Shown here piece by piece: positions 43,023-51,519 of a stretch of 64,000 nucleotides of DNA. Made by a program: the position numbers and the translations under genes. Each line of letters opens with the position of its first letter. Within the stretch, counting starts at the first letter, position 1. Below the pieces are notes generated by a model, which had not been told where the DNA came from, made no database searches, and saw only the letters and a program-made list of their open reading frames with translations. The DNA is from Hyphomicrobiales bacterium (lineage in GTDB: Bacteria; Pseudomonadota; Alphaproteobacteria; Rhodospirillales; JACKKN01). The stretch spans positions 372,001 to 436,000 of the forward strand of contig JACKKN010000001.1 in NCBI GenBank assembly GCA_024236415.1. Reading direction: 5' to 3'.

Positions 43023-43993
43023 TGGCCACCGACGCCAAGCGCCGGCAACTGGGCCGCGGCCTGTCATCCCTGCTGGGCGACGACGGCGACGAGGCGCCGG
43101 CCGGCGGCGGGGGTGGCGTCCGCACCCTGCCGATCGAGTTCATGCACCCGGGCCGCTACCAGCCGCGCCGGACCATGGATTCGGGGCGCATCGACGAGCT
43201 GGCCCGGTCCATCCGCGAGCAGGGCATCATCCAGCCCATCCTGGTGCGCCACGACCCCATCGATCCGTCGCGCTACGAGATCATCGCCGGCGAGCGCCGC
43301 TGGCGCGCCGCCCAGGTGGCCCAGGTGCACGAGGTGCCGGTCCTGGTGCGCGACCTGACCGACCGCGAGGCCCTGGAAGTGGCCCTGGTGGAAAACCTGC
43401 AGCGTCAGGACCTGTCACCCCTGGAAGAGGCCGAGGGCTACCGCCGGCTGATGGACGAGTTCACCCATACCCAGGAGGAACTGGCCGGCGCCGTGGGCAA
43501 GAGCCGCAGCCACGTGGCCAACATGATGCGCCTGCTGTCGCTGCCGGAACCGGTCAAGGACCTGATCGACGGGGGCCACCTGTCGGCCGGCCACGCCCGC
43601 GCCCTGGTGGGCCTGGAGGACGCCGAGTCCCTGGCCCGCGAAGTGGTCAAGAAGGGCCTGAACGTGCGCCAGACGGAAAAGCTGGCCAAGAAGGCGAGCA
43701 TCCCGCCGGCCCCCGCGGGGCAGGGTCCGGGACGCCGCGTCTCGCCCGGCAAGGACCCGGACACCCTGGCCCTGGAGCGGGACCTGGGCGCCCTGCTGGG
43801 CCTGCGGGTGGAGATCACCTTCGGTCCCGACGGCGGCCAGCTCTCCCTGCACTACAAGAACCTGGAACAGCTGGACGACATCCTGCACCGCCTGAGCCAC
43901 GGCAAGCATGGAGACCCGGCGCAGCGCCGCGACGTCGACATGGACCCCCTGGGGGACGGCGAGGAATTCCAGATCGCCGACGGGGAATCCTGA
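43022..43993 (+). CDS. parB: Chromosome partitioning protein ParB
   Basis: ParB is the CTP-dependent clamp that loads on parS. The 323-residue protein starts MATDAKRRQLGRGLSSLLGDD, with the Arg-rich ParA-stimulating tail region, then a CTP-binding domain with AGERRWRAA (Arg92-Arg93), the HTH region VGKSRSHVANMMRLLSLP, and a C-terminal dimerisation domain. The ATG shares one base with the parA stop (TGATG). Its target sites are the two parS copies upstream. Confidence 0.97.
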   Translation: MATDAKRRQLGRGLSSLLGDDGDEAPAGGGGGVRTLPIEFMHPGRYQPRRTMDSGRIDELARSIREQGIIQPILVRHDPIDPSRYEIIAGERRWRAAQVAQVHEVPVLVRDLTDREALEVALVENLQRQDLSPLEEAEGYRRLMDEFTHTQEELAGAVGKSRSHVANMMRLLSLPEPVKDLIDGGHLSAGHARALVGLEDAESLAREVVKKGLNVRQTEKLAKKASIPPAPAGQGPGRRVSPGKDPDTLALERDLGALLGLRVEITFGPDGGQLSLHYKNLEQLDDILHRLSHGKHGDPAQRRDVDMDPLGDGEEFQIADGES

Positions 43994-44044
43994 ATTTCCG
44001 GAATATCAGGCCGGCATCATCCCGCTGGCGTCATCCCGCCAGTG

Positions 44045-45091
44045 TCACCCAGACGGCGATCGGCGCCGCGCCGCCGACGCCAGCCCCATGAGCATGCGGC
44101 CGCAGATCAGATGCTCGGGCATGCCGGTGGACTTCATGTCCGCCTCGGCGCGCACCATAAGATCAAATGCTTGACCTAATTTTACCTTGTCCCAGAGGCG
44201 CAGTTGGGCCTGGAATCGGTTCACCACCTTGAAGATCAGGGGCGGACGCAGGGACTTCACGGCCTCGGCCGGCGACCGGCCGGCGGCCACCAGGGCCGCC
44301 GCCTGGTGCAGGCGCTGGAAATGCCGCTGCGCCGCGCGCACCACGGCGACCCCGTGGATGCCTTCGGCCAGGACCCGTTCCAGGGCCTGGTCCAGGGCCG
44401 CCAGGTCGCCGTCGGCGGCGGCATAGACCAGGGCCTCGACGGACACGGCGCCGCTGTCGCCGACGCTGGCCAGCACGTCGTCCAGGGTCACCTGGCCTCC
44501 GCCACCCTCCACCGGTCCCTTGTACAGGGCCAGCTTTTCCAGCTCGCCGCGAGTGACGCCGCGGTCGGACCCCAGGTGGCCGGCAAGGAAATCCAGGGCG
44601 TCGCGGGTCGGCACCAGGCCATGGGCGCCCAGGGTCTCGGAGATGACCTTGCGCAGGCTGCCCGCGTCGTCGGCATAGCAGGCGATGGCGGCGCCGGCAT
44701 CGGCGCCCTCGAACAACTTGCGCAGGGACGATCGCGGCGACAAATCGCCGGCCTCCACCACCACCAGGGCCTCGGGTGTGGGTCCGCCCAGCAGGTCGCC
44801 GAGGACCGGGGCAATGGCGTCGGCCGCCTCGCGCAGGCGCACCACCCGCCGTCCGCCGACCATGGACAGGGCCATGGCCTCATCGGCCAGGCGTGCCGGG
44901 TCGGCCTTGATGGCGGCGCCGGTCAGTTCCACCACCCGGAACGGATCGGCGGCGTCGGCGACCACGTGGCGCGCCAGGGCGTCGGCCCGCTCGCGCACCA
45001 GGCCCTGGTCGGGGCCGTAGACCAGAACGCAGGCCACGTCCGGGTCCGGCGCCGCCAGGAATCGGTCCAGGCGGGCGCCGGTCAGTTTCAC
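44045..45091 (-). CDS. holA: DNA polymerase III delta subunit
   Basis: HolA opens the sliding clamp within the clamp loader. The 348-residue protein has the expected N-terminal VACVLVYGPDQGLVRERADAL with the degenerate nucleotide-binding region, ALVVVEAGDLSPRSSLRKLFEG, and the collar-domain helix LIFKVVNRFQAQLRLWDKV. The start is a GTG at 45091 after GGAAG. It follows lptE by 19 bp and converges on parB, leaving a 51-bp gap. Confidence 0.94.
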   Translation of the reverse strand: MKLTGARLDRFLAAPDPDVACVLVYGPDQGLVRERADALARHVVADAADPFRVVELTGAAIKADPARLADEAMALSMVGGRRVVRLREAADAIAPVLGDLLGGPTPEALVVVEAGDLSPRSSLRKLFEGADAGAAIACYADDAGSLRKVISETLGAHGLVPTRDALDFLAGHLGSDRGVTRGELEKLALYKGPVEGGGGQVTLDDVLASVGDSGAVSVEALVYAAADGDLAALDQALERVLAEGIHGVAVVRAAQRHFQRLHQAAALVAAGRSPAEAVKSLRPPLIFKVVNRFQAQLRLWDKVKLGQAFDLMVRAEADMKSTGMPEHLICGRMLMGLASAARRRSPSG

Positions 45092-45110
45092 GACTTCCGC
45101 CCGCCGCCGG

Positions 45111-45641
45111 TCACGACCGCCCGCGGCGGTCGTGGGTCTGGCTGAAATAGGCGGCCAGCTTGGTGCGGATGATCTGGCTGATCTCCAGGGCGGCGCGGCG
45201 CCGGGCGTCCCGCTCGGCCGACAGGGTGGCGAAATCGGAATCGTACAGGTTGTAGCTGCCGATCACCGTGTCGCGGCTGGAATACAGCCTTTGCCCGGTG
45301 GCCCGGTCCGTCAACAGGAAGCTGGCGTGCAGGTTCAGGTTGGCGCGGGTGGCGAAGGCGTTGCGCTCCACCGCCAGGCGGGCGATGTTCTCGCGCAGGG
45401 TCACCTGCAGCTCGTAGCGGGGGCGGGCCGGCCGGCCGCGCGGGTTGAGCAGGTCCAGCAGGCTGTTGTGGACGATCTGGCCGACCCGGTTCTCGATGGG
45501 GGTGATGCGGATCTGCTCCAGCTCAGCCACCACCGGCACGGCCTCGCGCTTGGCGTAGAGGGAGCTGAACCCGCAGCCGCCCAGGACGGCGAGGACAACC
45601 GCCGTGACGAGAAGGGCCGCGGCGCGCCTAGGCCAGGACAT
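45111..45641 (-). CDS. lptE: LPS-assembly lipoprotein LptE
   Basis: LptE plugs the LptD outer-membrane translocon for lipopolysaccharide. The 176-residue protein has a signal peptide and lipobox ending VLGGC, then GFSSLYA, the strand RITPIENRVGQIVHNSLLDLL and ARRRAALEISQIIRTKLAAYF, which fit the LptE family. The leuS-lptE-holA order is conserved widely in proteobacteria. The start overlaps the end of leuS by 14 bp. Confidence 0.93.
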   Translation of the reverse strand: MSWPRRAAALLVTAVVLAVLGGCGFSSLYAKREAVPVVAELEQIRITPIENRVGQIVHNSLLDLLNPRGRPARPRYELQVTLRENIARLAVERNAFATRANLNLHASFLLTDRATGQRLYSSRDTVIGSYNLYDSDFATLSAERDARRRAALEISQIIRTKLAAYFSQTHDRRGRS

Positions 45642-48234
45642 TGATGATCCGATTGGGCACGACGATCACCTTGCGGGGCGCCTTGCCCTCCAGGGTGCGG
45701 GCCACGTTGGGCACCGCCAGGGCGGCCGTGGTGGCGGACTCCTGGTCGCAGTCCTTGGGCAGTTCGACCGTGCCGCGCAGCTTGCCGTTGACCTGGACCG
45801 CGACCGTGACGCTGTCCACCACCAAAAAGGCGGGGTCGGCCTCGGGCCAGGGTGTTTCCGCCAGCAGGCCGGCATGGCCCAGGCGGGACCAGATCTCCTC
45901 GGCGATGTGCGGGGTCATGGGCGCGACCAGGCGGACCAGGGTCTCGAGCCCGAAGCGCAGGGCCCAGCCGGCGCCGGAATCCCCGGGCGCGATCTCGCCG
46001 AGGGCATTGGTGAATTCGCGGATCCGCGCCACCGCCGTGTTGAACCGGAACTTGTCCAGGTCGTCGGTGACCTCGGCGACGGCCCGGTGCGCCGCCCGAA
46101 CGGCGGCCAGGGCCGTGCCCTCCGGGGCGCCGGGCGCCGAATCCCCGGGCGCGGGCAGCTCCACCACCGGTTCGGTGGCCATGCGCCAGATGCGGTTGAG
46201 GTATCGCCAGGCGCCCTCGATGCCGGCGTCGGTCCAGTCCAGGTCCCGGTCCGGCGGGCTGTCGGACAGCATGAACAGGCGCGCCGCGTCGGCGCCGTAG
46301 CTGGCGATGATGCGCGAGGGATCGACCACGTTCTTCTTGGACTTGCTCATCTTTTCCGACCGGCCGAGAGTCACGGACGTACCGTCGGAAATGCGCTTAA
46401 GATTACCGTCTTGATCTTTTTCAACCTCTTCCGGCTGCAACCACTGGCCGCCGGCGGCGCGATAGGTCTCGTGGCAGATCATGCCCTGGGTGAAGAGCCC
46501 GGCGAAGGGTTCCTTCAGGTCCAGGTAACCGCAATCGCTGAGCGCCCGGGTGAAGAAGCGCGAGTACAGCAGGTGCAGCACCGCGTGCTCGATGCCGCCG
46601 ATGTACTGGTCCACGGGCAGCCAGTAGTCCACCGCGGCCCGGTCGAACCCGGCCTTCTCCTCGTGCGGGGAGCAGAAGCGGGCGAAATACCAGGACGATT
46701 CGAAGAAGGTGTCGAAGGTGTCCGTCTCGCGCCGCGCCGGCCGGCCGCAGGCCGGGCAATCCACGTTCTTCCAGGTCGGATGGCGGTCCAGCGGGTTGCC
46801 GGGGGCGTCGAAGGTCACGTCCTCGGGCAGGGTCACCGGCAGGTCGGCATCGGGCACCGGCACCGTGCCGCAGGCGTCGCAATGGATCATGGGGATGGGG
46901 CAGCCCCAATAGCGCTGGCGCGACACGCCCCAGTCGCGCAGGCGGAACTGCACCGTGCCCTCGCCGTGGTCCAGCTCGGCCAGGCGGGCGATGGCGGCGC
47001 GCTTGGCGTCGTCCACCGCCAAACCGTCCAGGAACTGGGAGTTCACGGCCACGCCGTCGCCGGTATAGGCCTCGGTGCCGCCCTCCAGGTCGGCGGCGAA
47101 AGCGTCCAGGCCGCCGCCGTCCACGGCCTTCTGCGGCGCCACCACGGTCTTGATGGCCAGGCCGTACTTGCGCGCGAAGTCGAAGTCGCGCTGGTCGTGG
47201 GCCGGGCAGCCGAAGATGGCGCCGGTGCCGTATTCCATGAGCACGAAGTTTGCCACGTAGACCGGCAGCTCCCAGCCCTCGACGAAGGGGTGCATGGCCT
47301 TGACCCCGGTGTCGAAACCCATCTTCTCGGCGCTCTCGATGTCCGCCTCGCTGGTTCCCATGCGGCCGCATTCGGCGATGAAGGCGGCCAGGTCCGGGTT
47401 GTCCTCGGCCAGGGCCAGGGCCAGGGGATGCTGCGCCGACAGGGCGCAGAAGGAGGCGCCGTACAGCGTGTCGGGCCGGGTGGTGAAGACCTCCAACCGG
47501 CCGTCATCCCCCGTTTCCGGCGCGCCCCGCAGGTCGAAGAAGATGCGCGCGCCCTCGGACCGGCCGATCCAGTTGTGCTGCATGATGCGCACCTTTTCCG
47601 GCCAGCGGTCCAGGGTCTCCAGGCTCTGCAGCAGGTCGTCGGCGTAATGGGTGATCTTGAGGAACCACTGGGCCAGCTTGCGCCGCTCCACCGGCGCGCC
47701 CGAGCGCCAGCCGCGGCCGTCGATGACCTGCTCGTTGGCCAGCACCGTGTTCTCCATCGGGTCCCAGTTGACCCAGGATTCCTTGCGGTAGGCCAGCCCG
47801 GCGCGCACGAAATCCAGGAACATCTTCTGCTCGTGGGCGTAATACTCGGGCTCGCAGGTGGAAATCTCCCGGTCCCAGTCGATGGACAGGCCCATGGGCT
47901 TGAACTGGTCGCGCATGGTGGCGATGTTCTGCCGCGTCCACAGGGCCGGGTGGACCTTGTTCTCGATGGCCGCGTTTTCGGCCGGCAGACCGAAGGCGTC
48001 CCACCCCATGGGATGCAGCACGTTGAACCCCCGCGCGCGCTTGTACCGCGCCACCAGGTCGCCCAGGGTGTAATTGCGCACGTGGCCCATGTGGATGCGT
48101 CCCGACGGATAGGGGAACATCTCCAGGACGTAATACTTGGGCCGCGCCGGATCCTCGACCACCTTGAAGCAGGCGTCGCGGTCCCAGGCCTGCTGCCACT
48201 TGGATTCGGTTTCGCTGAAGTTGTATCGCGCCAT
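45628..48234 (-). CDS. leuS: Leucyl-tRNA synthetase
   Basis: The 868-residue class I synthetase has the HIGH-type motif FPYPSGRIHMGHVRNY, the KMSKS motif in SEKMSKSKKNVVDP, and an intact editing (CP1) domain with FTTRPDTLYGASFCALSAQHP. A zinc-ligand pair CDACGTVPVP and CPACGRPARR is present. The C-terminal region ending GKAPRKVIVVPNRIINVLA is the usual small tail. It heads the leuS-lptE-holA run. Confidence 0.98.
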   Translation of the reverse strand: MARYNFSETESKWQQAWDRDACFKVVEDPARPKYYVLEMFPYPSGRIHMGHVRNYTLGDLVARYKRARGFNVLHPMGWDAFGLPAENAAIENKVHPALWTRQNIATMRDQFKPMGLSIDWDREISTCEPEYYAHEQKMFLDFVRAGLAYRKESWVNWDPMENTVLANEQVIDGRGWRSGAPVERRKLAQWFLKITHYADDLLQSLETLDRWPEKVRIMQHNWIGRSEGARIFFDLRGAPETGDDGRLEVFTTRPDTLYGASFCALSAQHPLALALAEDNPDLAAFIAECGRMGTSEADIESAEKMGFDTGVKAMHPFVEGWELPVYVANFVLMEYGTGAIFGCPAHDQRDFDFARKYGLAIKTVVAPQKAVDGGGLDAFAADLEGGTEAYTGDGVAVNSQFLDGLAVDDAKRAAIARLAELDHGEGTVQFRLRDWGVSRQRYWGCPIPMIHCDACGTVPVPDADLPVTLPEDVTFDAPGNPLDRHPTWKNVDCPACGRPARRETDTFDTFFESSWYFARFCSPHEEKAGFDRAAVDYWLPVDQYIGGIEHAVLHLLYSRFFTRALSDCGYLDLKEPFAGLFTQGMICHETYRAAGGQWLQPEEVEKDQDGNLKRISDGTSVTLGRSEKMSKSKKNVVDPSRIIASYGADAARLFMLSDSPPDRDLDWTDAGIEGAWRYLNRIWRMATEPVVELPAPGDSAPGAPEGTALAAVRAAHRAVAEVTDDLDKFRFNTAVARIREFTNALGEIAPGDSGAGWALRFGLETLVRLVAPMTPHIAEEIWSRLGHAGLLAETPWPEADPAFLVVDSVTVAVQVNGKLRGTVELPKDCDQESATTAALAVPNVARTLEGKAPRKVIVVPNRIINVLA

Positions 48235-48305
48235 GGCCTTGCCGTCGTCGCCGTTTTCGGGGGGTTTTCGGTGGCGCCGCCAGGGTCCCCGGCGGCTGGG
48301 GCCGC

Positions 48306-48878
48306 CTACTGCTGCAGGGTCTCGTTGCGCAACTGCCGGGCGCGGGACAGGATCGCGTCCTCAATCCGGGTCGCCGCCGTGTCGGGCACCGGCGCGTCGA
48401 CCCAATCGGTGGCCGACTGGCGCACCTGGCGGAACAGGGCCACGCGCACCCCGTCGGCACGCAGGGCGCGGCCCAGGATATAGACGTTCATCTTGAACCG
48501 CTCGTCCGGGGTGTCGGCGGAGGAGTGCCAGTCGGTGATGATCACGCCGCCGAAGGGATCGGCCGAGTTGACCGGCATGAACGAGATGGTGTCGAGGGAG
48601 GCCCGCCACAGGTAGGAGTTGACGCCGATCCCGCCGCCGCCGCCGCCACCACCGGGCAGATTGCTCTTCTTCTCGCGGCCAATGATGGTCAGGCCCTGGT
48701 CGCCAAAGATGCTCTCACGGCCCTTCTCGCCGGGGACGGGGCCGCCCGCCCGGGACTGGGGCCGGTTCGGGTACTCGCCCTGGGTCTCGACACTGTCGCA
48801 GGCCGCCACCAGCAGCGCGGCCAGGCCGAGCGCCGCGACGGCACCCCAGGCGAAACCAAGATTTCTTCGAATCATCAT
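48306..48878 (-). CDS. DUF3576 lipoprotein
   Basis: The 190-residue protein begins MMIRRNLGFAWGAVAALGLAALLVAACDSVE, a lipoprotein signal with lipobox LVAAC. A Gly-rich linker (GGGGGGGGIGVN) leads to a domain reading YLWRASLDTISFMPVNSADPFGGVIITDWHSS, the DUF3576 signature. Function unknown; an outer-membrane or periplasmic role is inferred from the lipobox. A GAGGTG site supports the start at 48878, although an upstream ATG at 48899 is also possible. It lies 71 bp upstream of leuS. Confidence 0.86.
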   Translation of the reverse strand: MMIRRNLGFAWGAVAALGLAALLVAACDSVETQGEYPNRPQSRAGGPVPGEKGRESIFGDQGLTIIGREKKSNLPGGGGGGGGIGVNSYLWRASLDTISFMPVNSADPFGGVIITDWHSSADTPDERFKMNVYILGRALRADGVRVALFRQVRQSATDWVDAPVPDTAATRIEDAILSRARQLRNETLQQ

Positions 48879-49313
48879 GTGCACCTCGATCGGTTCCATG
48901 CTCGTACCCCCGGTTCCGGGTCCTGTCAATGGCAAGTCCGCGGCCGGCCGGCCGATCCCGGCGCATCCGGCACTGGGATCGCGCCCCATGGCCGCGGCCC
49001 GGGGTCCGCGCCGCGCCGGCCCCGGCTCCCAGCCAAATGGTTAACGGGAACCCAGGACGGACCATGCCTGGGCCGGACCCGCCTGCCTCGAAACGTCTGA
49101 AACCGCCCAATTTCCGGGGACTCCGGCGAAAAGTGTGGCATCGTCGCCACAGTGAGAAATTTTCGTCACAGTTAACCATGTGGATTGCTTGACCGGGACT
49201 CGCCGACGTGGCTTTATTCCCATGCGTTTCTTCGGAATATTCGAACATTTCGACGCGTACAACCTGGGTCGGCACCCTAGGGCCGGCCAAAAAGGACAAA
49301 GAGAGAGGATCAC
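48879..49313. other. Intergenic region with porin promoter and leader
   Basis: These 435 bp between the divergent DUF3576 and porin genes hold no gene. The right half (from about 49130) is relatively AT-rich and carries a candidate sigma70 promoter (49189-49217), followed by a leader of about 90 bases with an AGAGAGGATC ribosome binding region. Small open frames on both strands have no family features. Confidence 0.6.
49189..49217 (+). promoter_or_regulatory. Candidate porin promoter
   Basis: TTGACC (49189-49194) and CTTTAT (49212-49217) are spaced by 17 bases. The -35 fits sigma70 well and the -10 is weaker. It lies in an AT-rich patch directly before the porin leader. Confidence 0.5.
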
Positions 49314-50459
49314 ATGAAGAAAGTTCTGTATGGGACGACCGCCCTGGTCTCCATGGCTCTCGTGAGCGGCACCGCCGCCGCTGACGAAAAGCTGATGATC
49401 GGCGTGCACGGTTACCACCAGCAGTGGTTGACCTACGTGCAGGAAGACAACGACAACGCCGCCGTTGGCACCGCCAAGCGCACCGGCATTGACGTCAAGA
49501 GCAACTCGGAAATCTGGTTCACCGGCTCGAAGAAGCTCGACAACGGCATCACCGTCGGCGTCGACGTCCAGCTCGAATCCGACCAGCCGGCCGGTGGCGG
49601 TCAGATCGACGAAACCTATGCCTGGTTCTCCAGCGACAGCCTGGGCAAGATCATCATCGGTGACGAGAACAACGCCGCCTACCTGCTGCACGTTTGGCCC
49701 ACCAACGGTGGCGTCAGCGTCGCTTCCGGTGACGTGATCAACATCGCCGCCTTCCGCAAGCCCGCCGGTGTGGCCTCCTACTACAACACCGCCCTGGGCA
49801 CCACCAACATCCGCGCTGGTGAAAACGACACCTCCAAGCTCACCTACCTGACGCCGAAGTTCTTCGGCTTCCAGGCCGGTGTGTCCTGGTGGCCCGAGGG
49901 CGCCGGCCAGACTGCCAACGCCTCCGGCTCGCGCATCACCACCATGCACGACGGCTTCGCCATCGGTGCCAACTACAGCAACAACTTCAACGGTATCGGC
50001 CTGGGCATCAGCGCCGGCTACCTGACCATGGACTCCACGGGCGGCCCGCAGGGTCCGTTCGGCGCCACTGGCCGTGACTCCCGTCTCGACCAGTACAACG
50101 TCGGCCTGATGGTCAGCTTCGCTGGCTTCACCGTCACCGGCAACTACAACGCCATCGACGACGGCATGATGACCTCGACCACGACCTTCGACTCCACGTC
50201 CTGGTCGCTGGCCGCCAGCTATGCCACCGGCCCGTACACGGTCGGCATCCAGTACTTCTCGGGTGAGGCCGAGGACTCCATCCTGGTCGCCGCCGACGAC
50301 GAGCACGACGTGCTGATGATCAGCGGTGGTTACCAGCTGGGCGCCGGTGTGCGTCTGGTCGCCGGTTTCTACACCTTCGACGACACCGACGAGACCAACC
50401 TGGCCGCCACCAGCAACGACGGCTGGGGCCTGGTGCTGGGTACCAAGATCTCCTTCTAA
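49314..50459 (+). CDS. Outer-membrane porin
   Basis: The 381-residue protein has a Sec signal peptide (MKKVLYGTTALVSMALVSG, cleavage near TAAA-DEK). The mature part alternates beta strands rich in Gly, Asn, Tyr and Thr, including ADEKLMIGVHGYHQQWLTYV, TPKFFGFQAGVSWWPEGAG and the final WGLVLGTKISF, whose terminal Phe is the BAM signal. This is the trimeric Gram-negative porin type (Porin_4-like). Codons such as GGT are more common than in neighbouring genes, which suggests strong expression, as does its own promoter and terminator. Confidence 0.93.
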   Translation: MKKVLYGTTALVSMALVSGTAAADEKLMIGVHGYHQQWLTYVQEDNDNAAVGTAKRTGIDVKSNSEIWFTGSKKLDNGITVGVDVQLESDQPAGGGQIDETYAWFSSDSLGKIIIGDENNAAYLLHVWPTNGGVSVASGDVINIAAFRKPAGVASYYNTALGTTNIRAGENDTSKLTYLTPKFFGFQAGVSWWPEGAGQTANASGSRITTMHDGFAIGANYSNNFNGIGLGISAGYLTMDSTGGPQGPFGATGRDSRLDQYNVGLMVSFAGFTVTGNYNAIDDGMMTSTTTFDSTSWSLAASYATGPYTVGIQYFSGEAEDSILVAADDEHDVLMISGGYQLGAGVRLVAGFYTFDDTDETNLAATSNDGWGLVLGTKISF

Positions 50460-50483
50460 TCGAGATCTTCCCAAGTCTTCCGG

Positions 50484-50511
50484 AATGGGGGCGGTTTTCA
50501 CCGCCCCCATT
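50484..50511 (+). terminator. Strong terminator after porin
   Basis: A perfect 12-bp stem, AATGGGGGCGGT and ACCGCCCCCATT, with a TTTC loop lies 25 bp after the porin stop. It is followed by TCTATTC. Confidence 0.85.
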
Positions 50512-50630
50512 TCTATTCCGGCCCCGCCGTCGATACCCGCCACCGCGCACATGGGCCTTGGGCCGCCTCGGCCGCCGCGCTAACATGGCGCCGCCGTCCC
50601 GTCCCCGACCCGCAACCCCGGTCCGCCGCC

Positions 50631-51479
50631 ATGTCCCACATCCTGTGGCTCGCCTCCTTTCCCAAATCCGGCAACACCTGGGTCCGCGCCTTCCTGGCCA
50701 ATTTCCTGAGCAACGGCGAAACCCCGGTCGACGTCAACGCCCTGCCCAACTTCGCCATGGGCGATGCCAACGCCGATGACTACGCCCAGGCCGCCGGCAA
50801 GCCGGTCGAGGCCCTGACGGCGGCCGACCTGAACCGTCTGCGCCCGGCCGTGCACCAGCGCATCGCCGCCGCCCGGCCCGGGCTTGTCTTCGTCAAGACC
50901 CATTCGGTGCTGGCCAAGGTCGGCGGCGTGCCGACCATCACCCCGGGGGTCACCGCCGCCGCCATCTACATTGTGCGCAACCCCTTGGACGTGGCCGTGT
51001 CCATGGCCTACCACTACGGCTATCCGGTGGCCGACGCCGTCGGCGGGGTGTGCTTCGACGAGCTGGAGATCCTGCCCACGGGCGGCCGCATCCCGCAGCG
51101 GGTGACCAGTTGGGGCAACCACCTGCGCAGTTGGCGCGCCGCGCCGGGGCTGAACGTCTGCCTGCTGCGCTACGAGGACATGCTGGCCGACCCCGAGACG
51201 AATTTCGCCAAGGTCACCGCCTTCCTGGGCCTGCCCGGCGACCGTGACCGCCTGCGCCGGGCGGTGCGCCACAGCTCGTTCAAGATCCTGGCCCAGCAGG
51301 AACGGGACCGGGGTTTCGTGGAAAGCTCGCAGAGCCCCGAGCGGTTTTTCCGCCGCGGCCAGGCGGGCGGATGGCGGGACGAGCTGACCGCCCAGCAGGT
51401 GGCCGAGATCGTGGAAAAGAACCGCGACGCCATGGTCGAGATGGGATACCTTTCGCCGCAGGGCGAAATCCTGGTGTGA
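50631..51479 (+). CDS. Sulfotransferase domain protein
   Basis: The 282-residue protein has the PAPS-binding motifs: 5'-phosphosulfate loop WLASFPKSGNTWVRAFL (9-17) and 3'-phosphate motif AIYIVRNPLDVAVSMAYH (Arg116, Ser124). FVKTHSV carries the catalytic-region His. The closest pattern is the cytosolic/Stf-type sulfotransferases that modify carbohydrates, lipids or small hydroxyl compounds. The acceptor is unknown. It lies 40 bp before a second, TPR-linked sulfotransferase on the same strand. Confidence 0.9.
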   Translation: MSHILWLASFPKSGNTWVRAFLANFLSNGETPVDVNALPNFAMGDANADDYAQAAGKPVEALTAADLNRLRPAVHQRIAAARPGLVFVKTHSVLAKVGGVPTITPGVTAAAIYIVRNPLDVAVSMAYHYGYPVADAVGGVCFDELEILPTGGRIPQRVTSWGNHLRSWRAAPGLNVCLLRYEDMLADPETNFAKVTAFLGLPGDRDRLRRAVRHSSFKILAQQERDRGFVESSQSPERFFRRGQAGGWRDELTAQQVAEIVEKNRDAMVEMGYLSPQGEILV

Positions 51480-51519
51480 TCCGCCCGTCGACCGCCGCCG
51501 ACCGGGGACCCTTGCCGCC

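Noticed and set aside
45604..48483. A 959-codon open frame antisense to leuS
   Set aside because: It is composed of low-complexity Gly/Val/His/Arg stretches and opposes a complete leucyl-tRNA synthetase; it has no family signature or ribosome binding site. Similar shadows oppose hisBHAF (5680-8343), hem genes (29474-32170) and mnmG (38971-41448).
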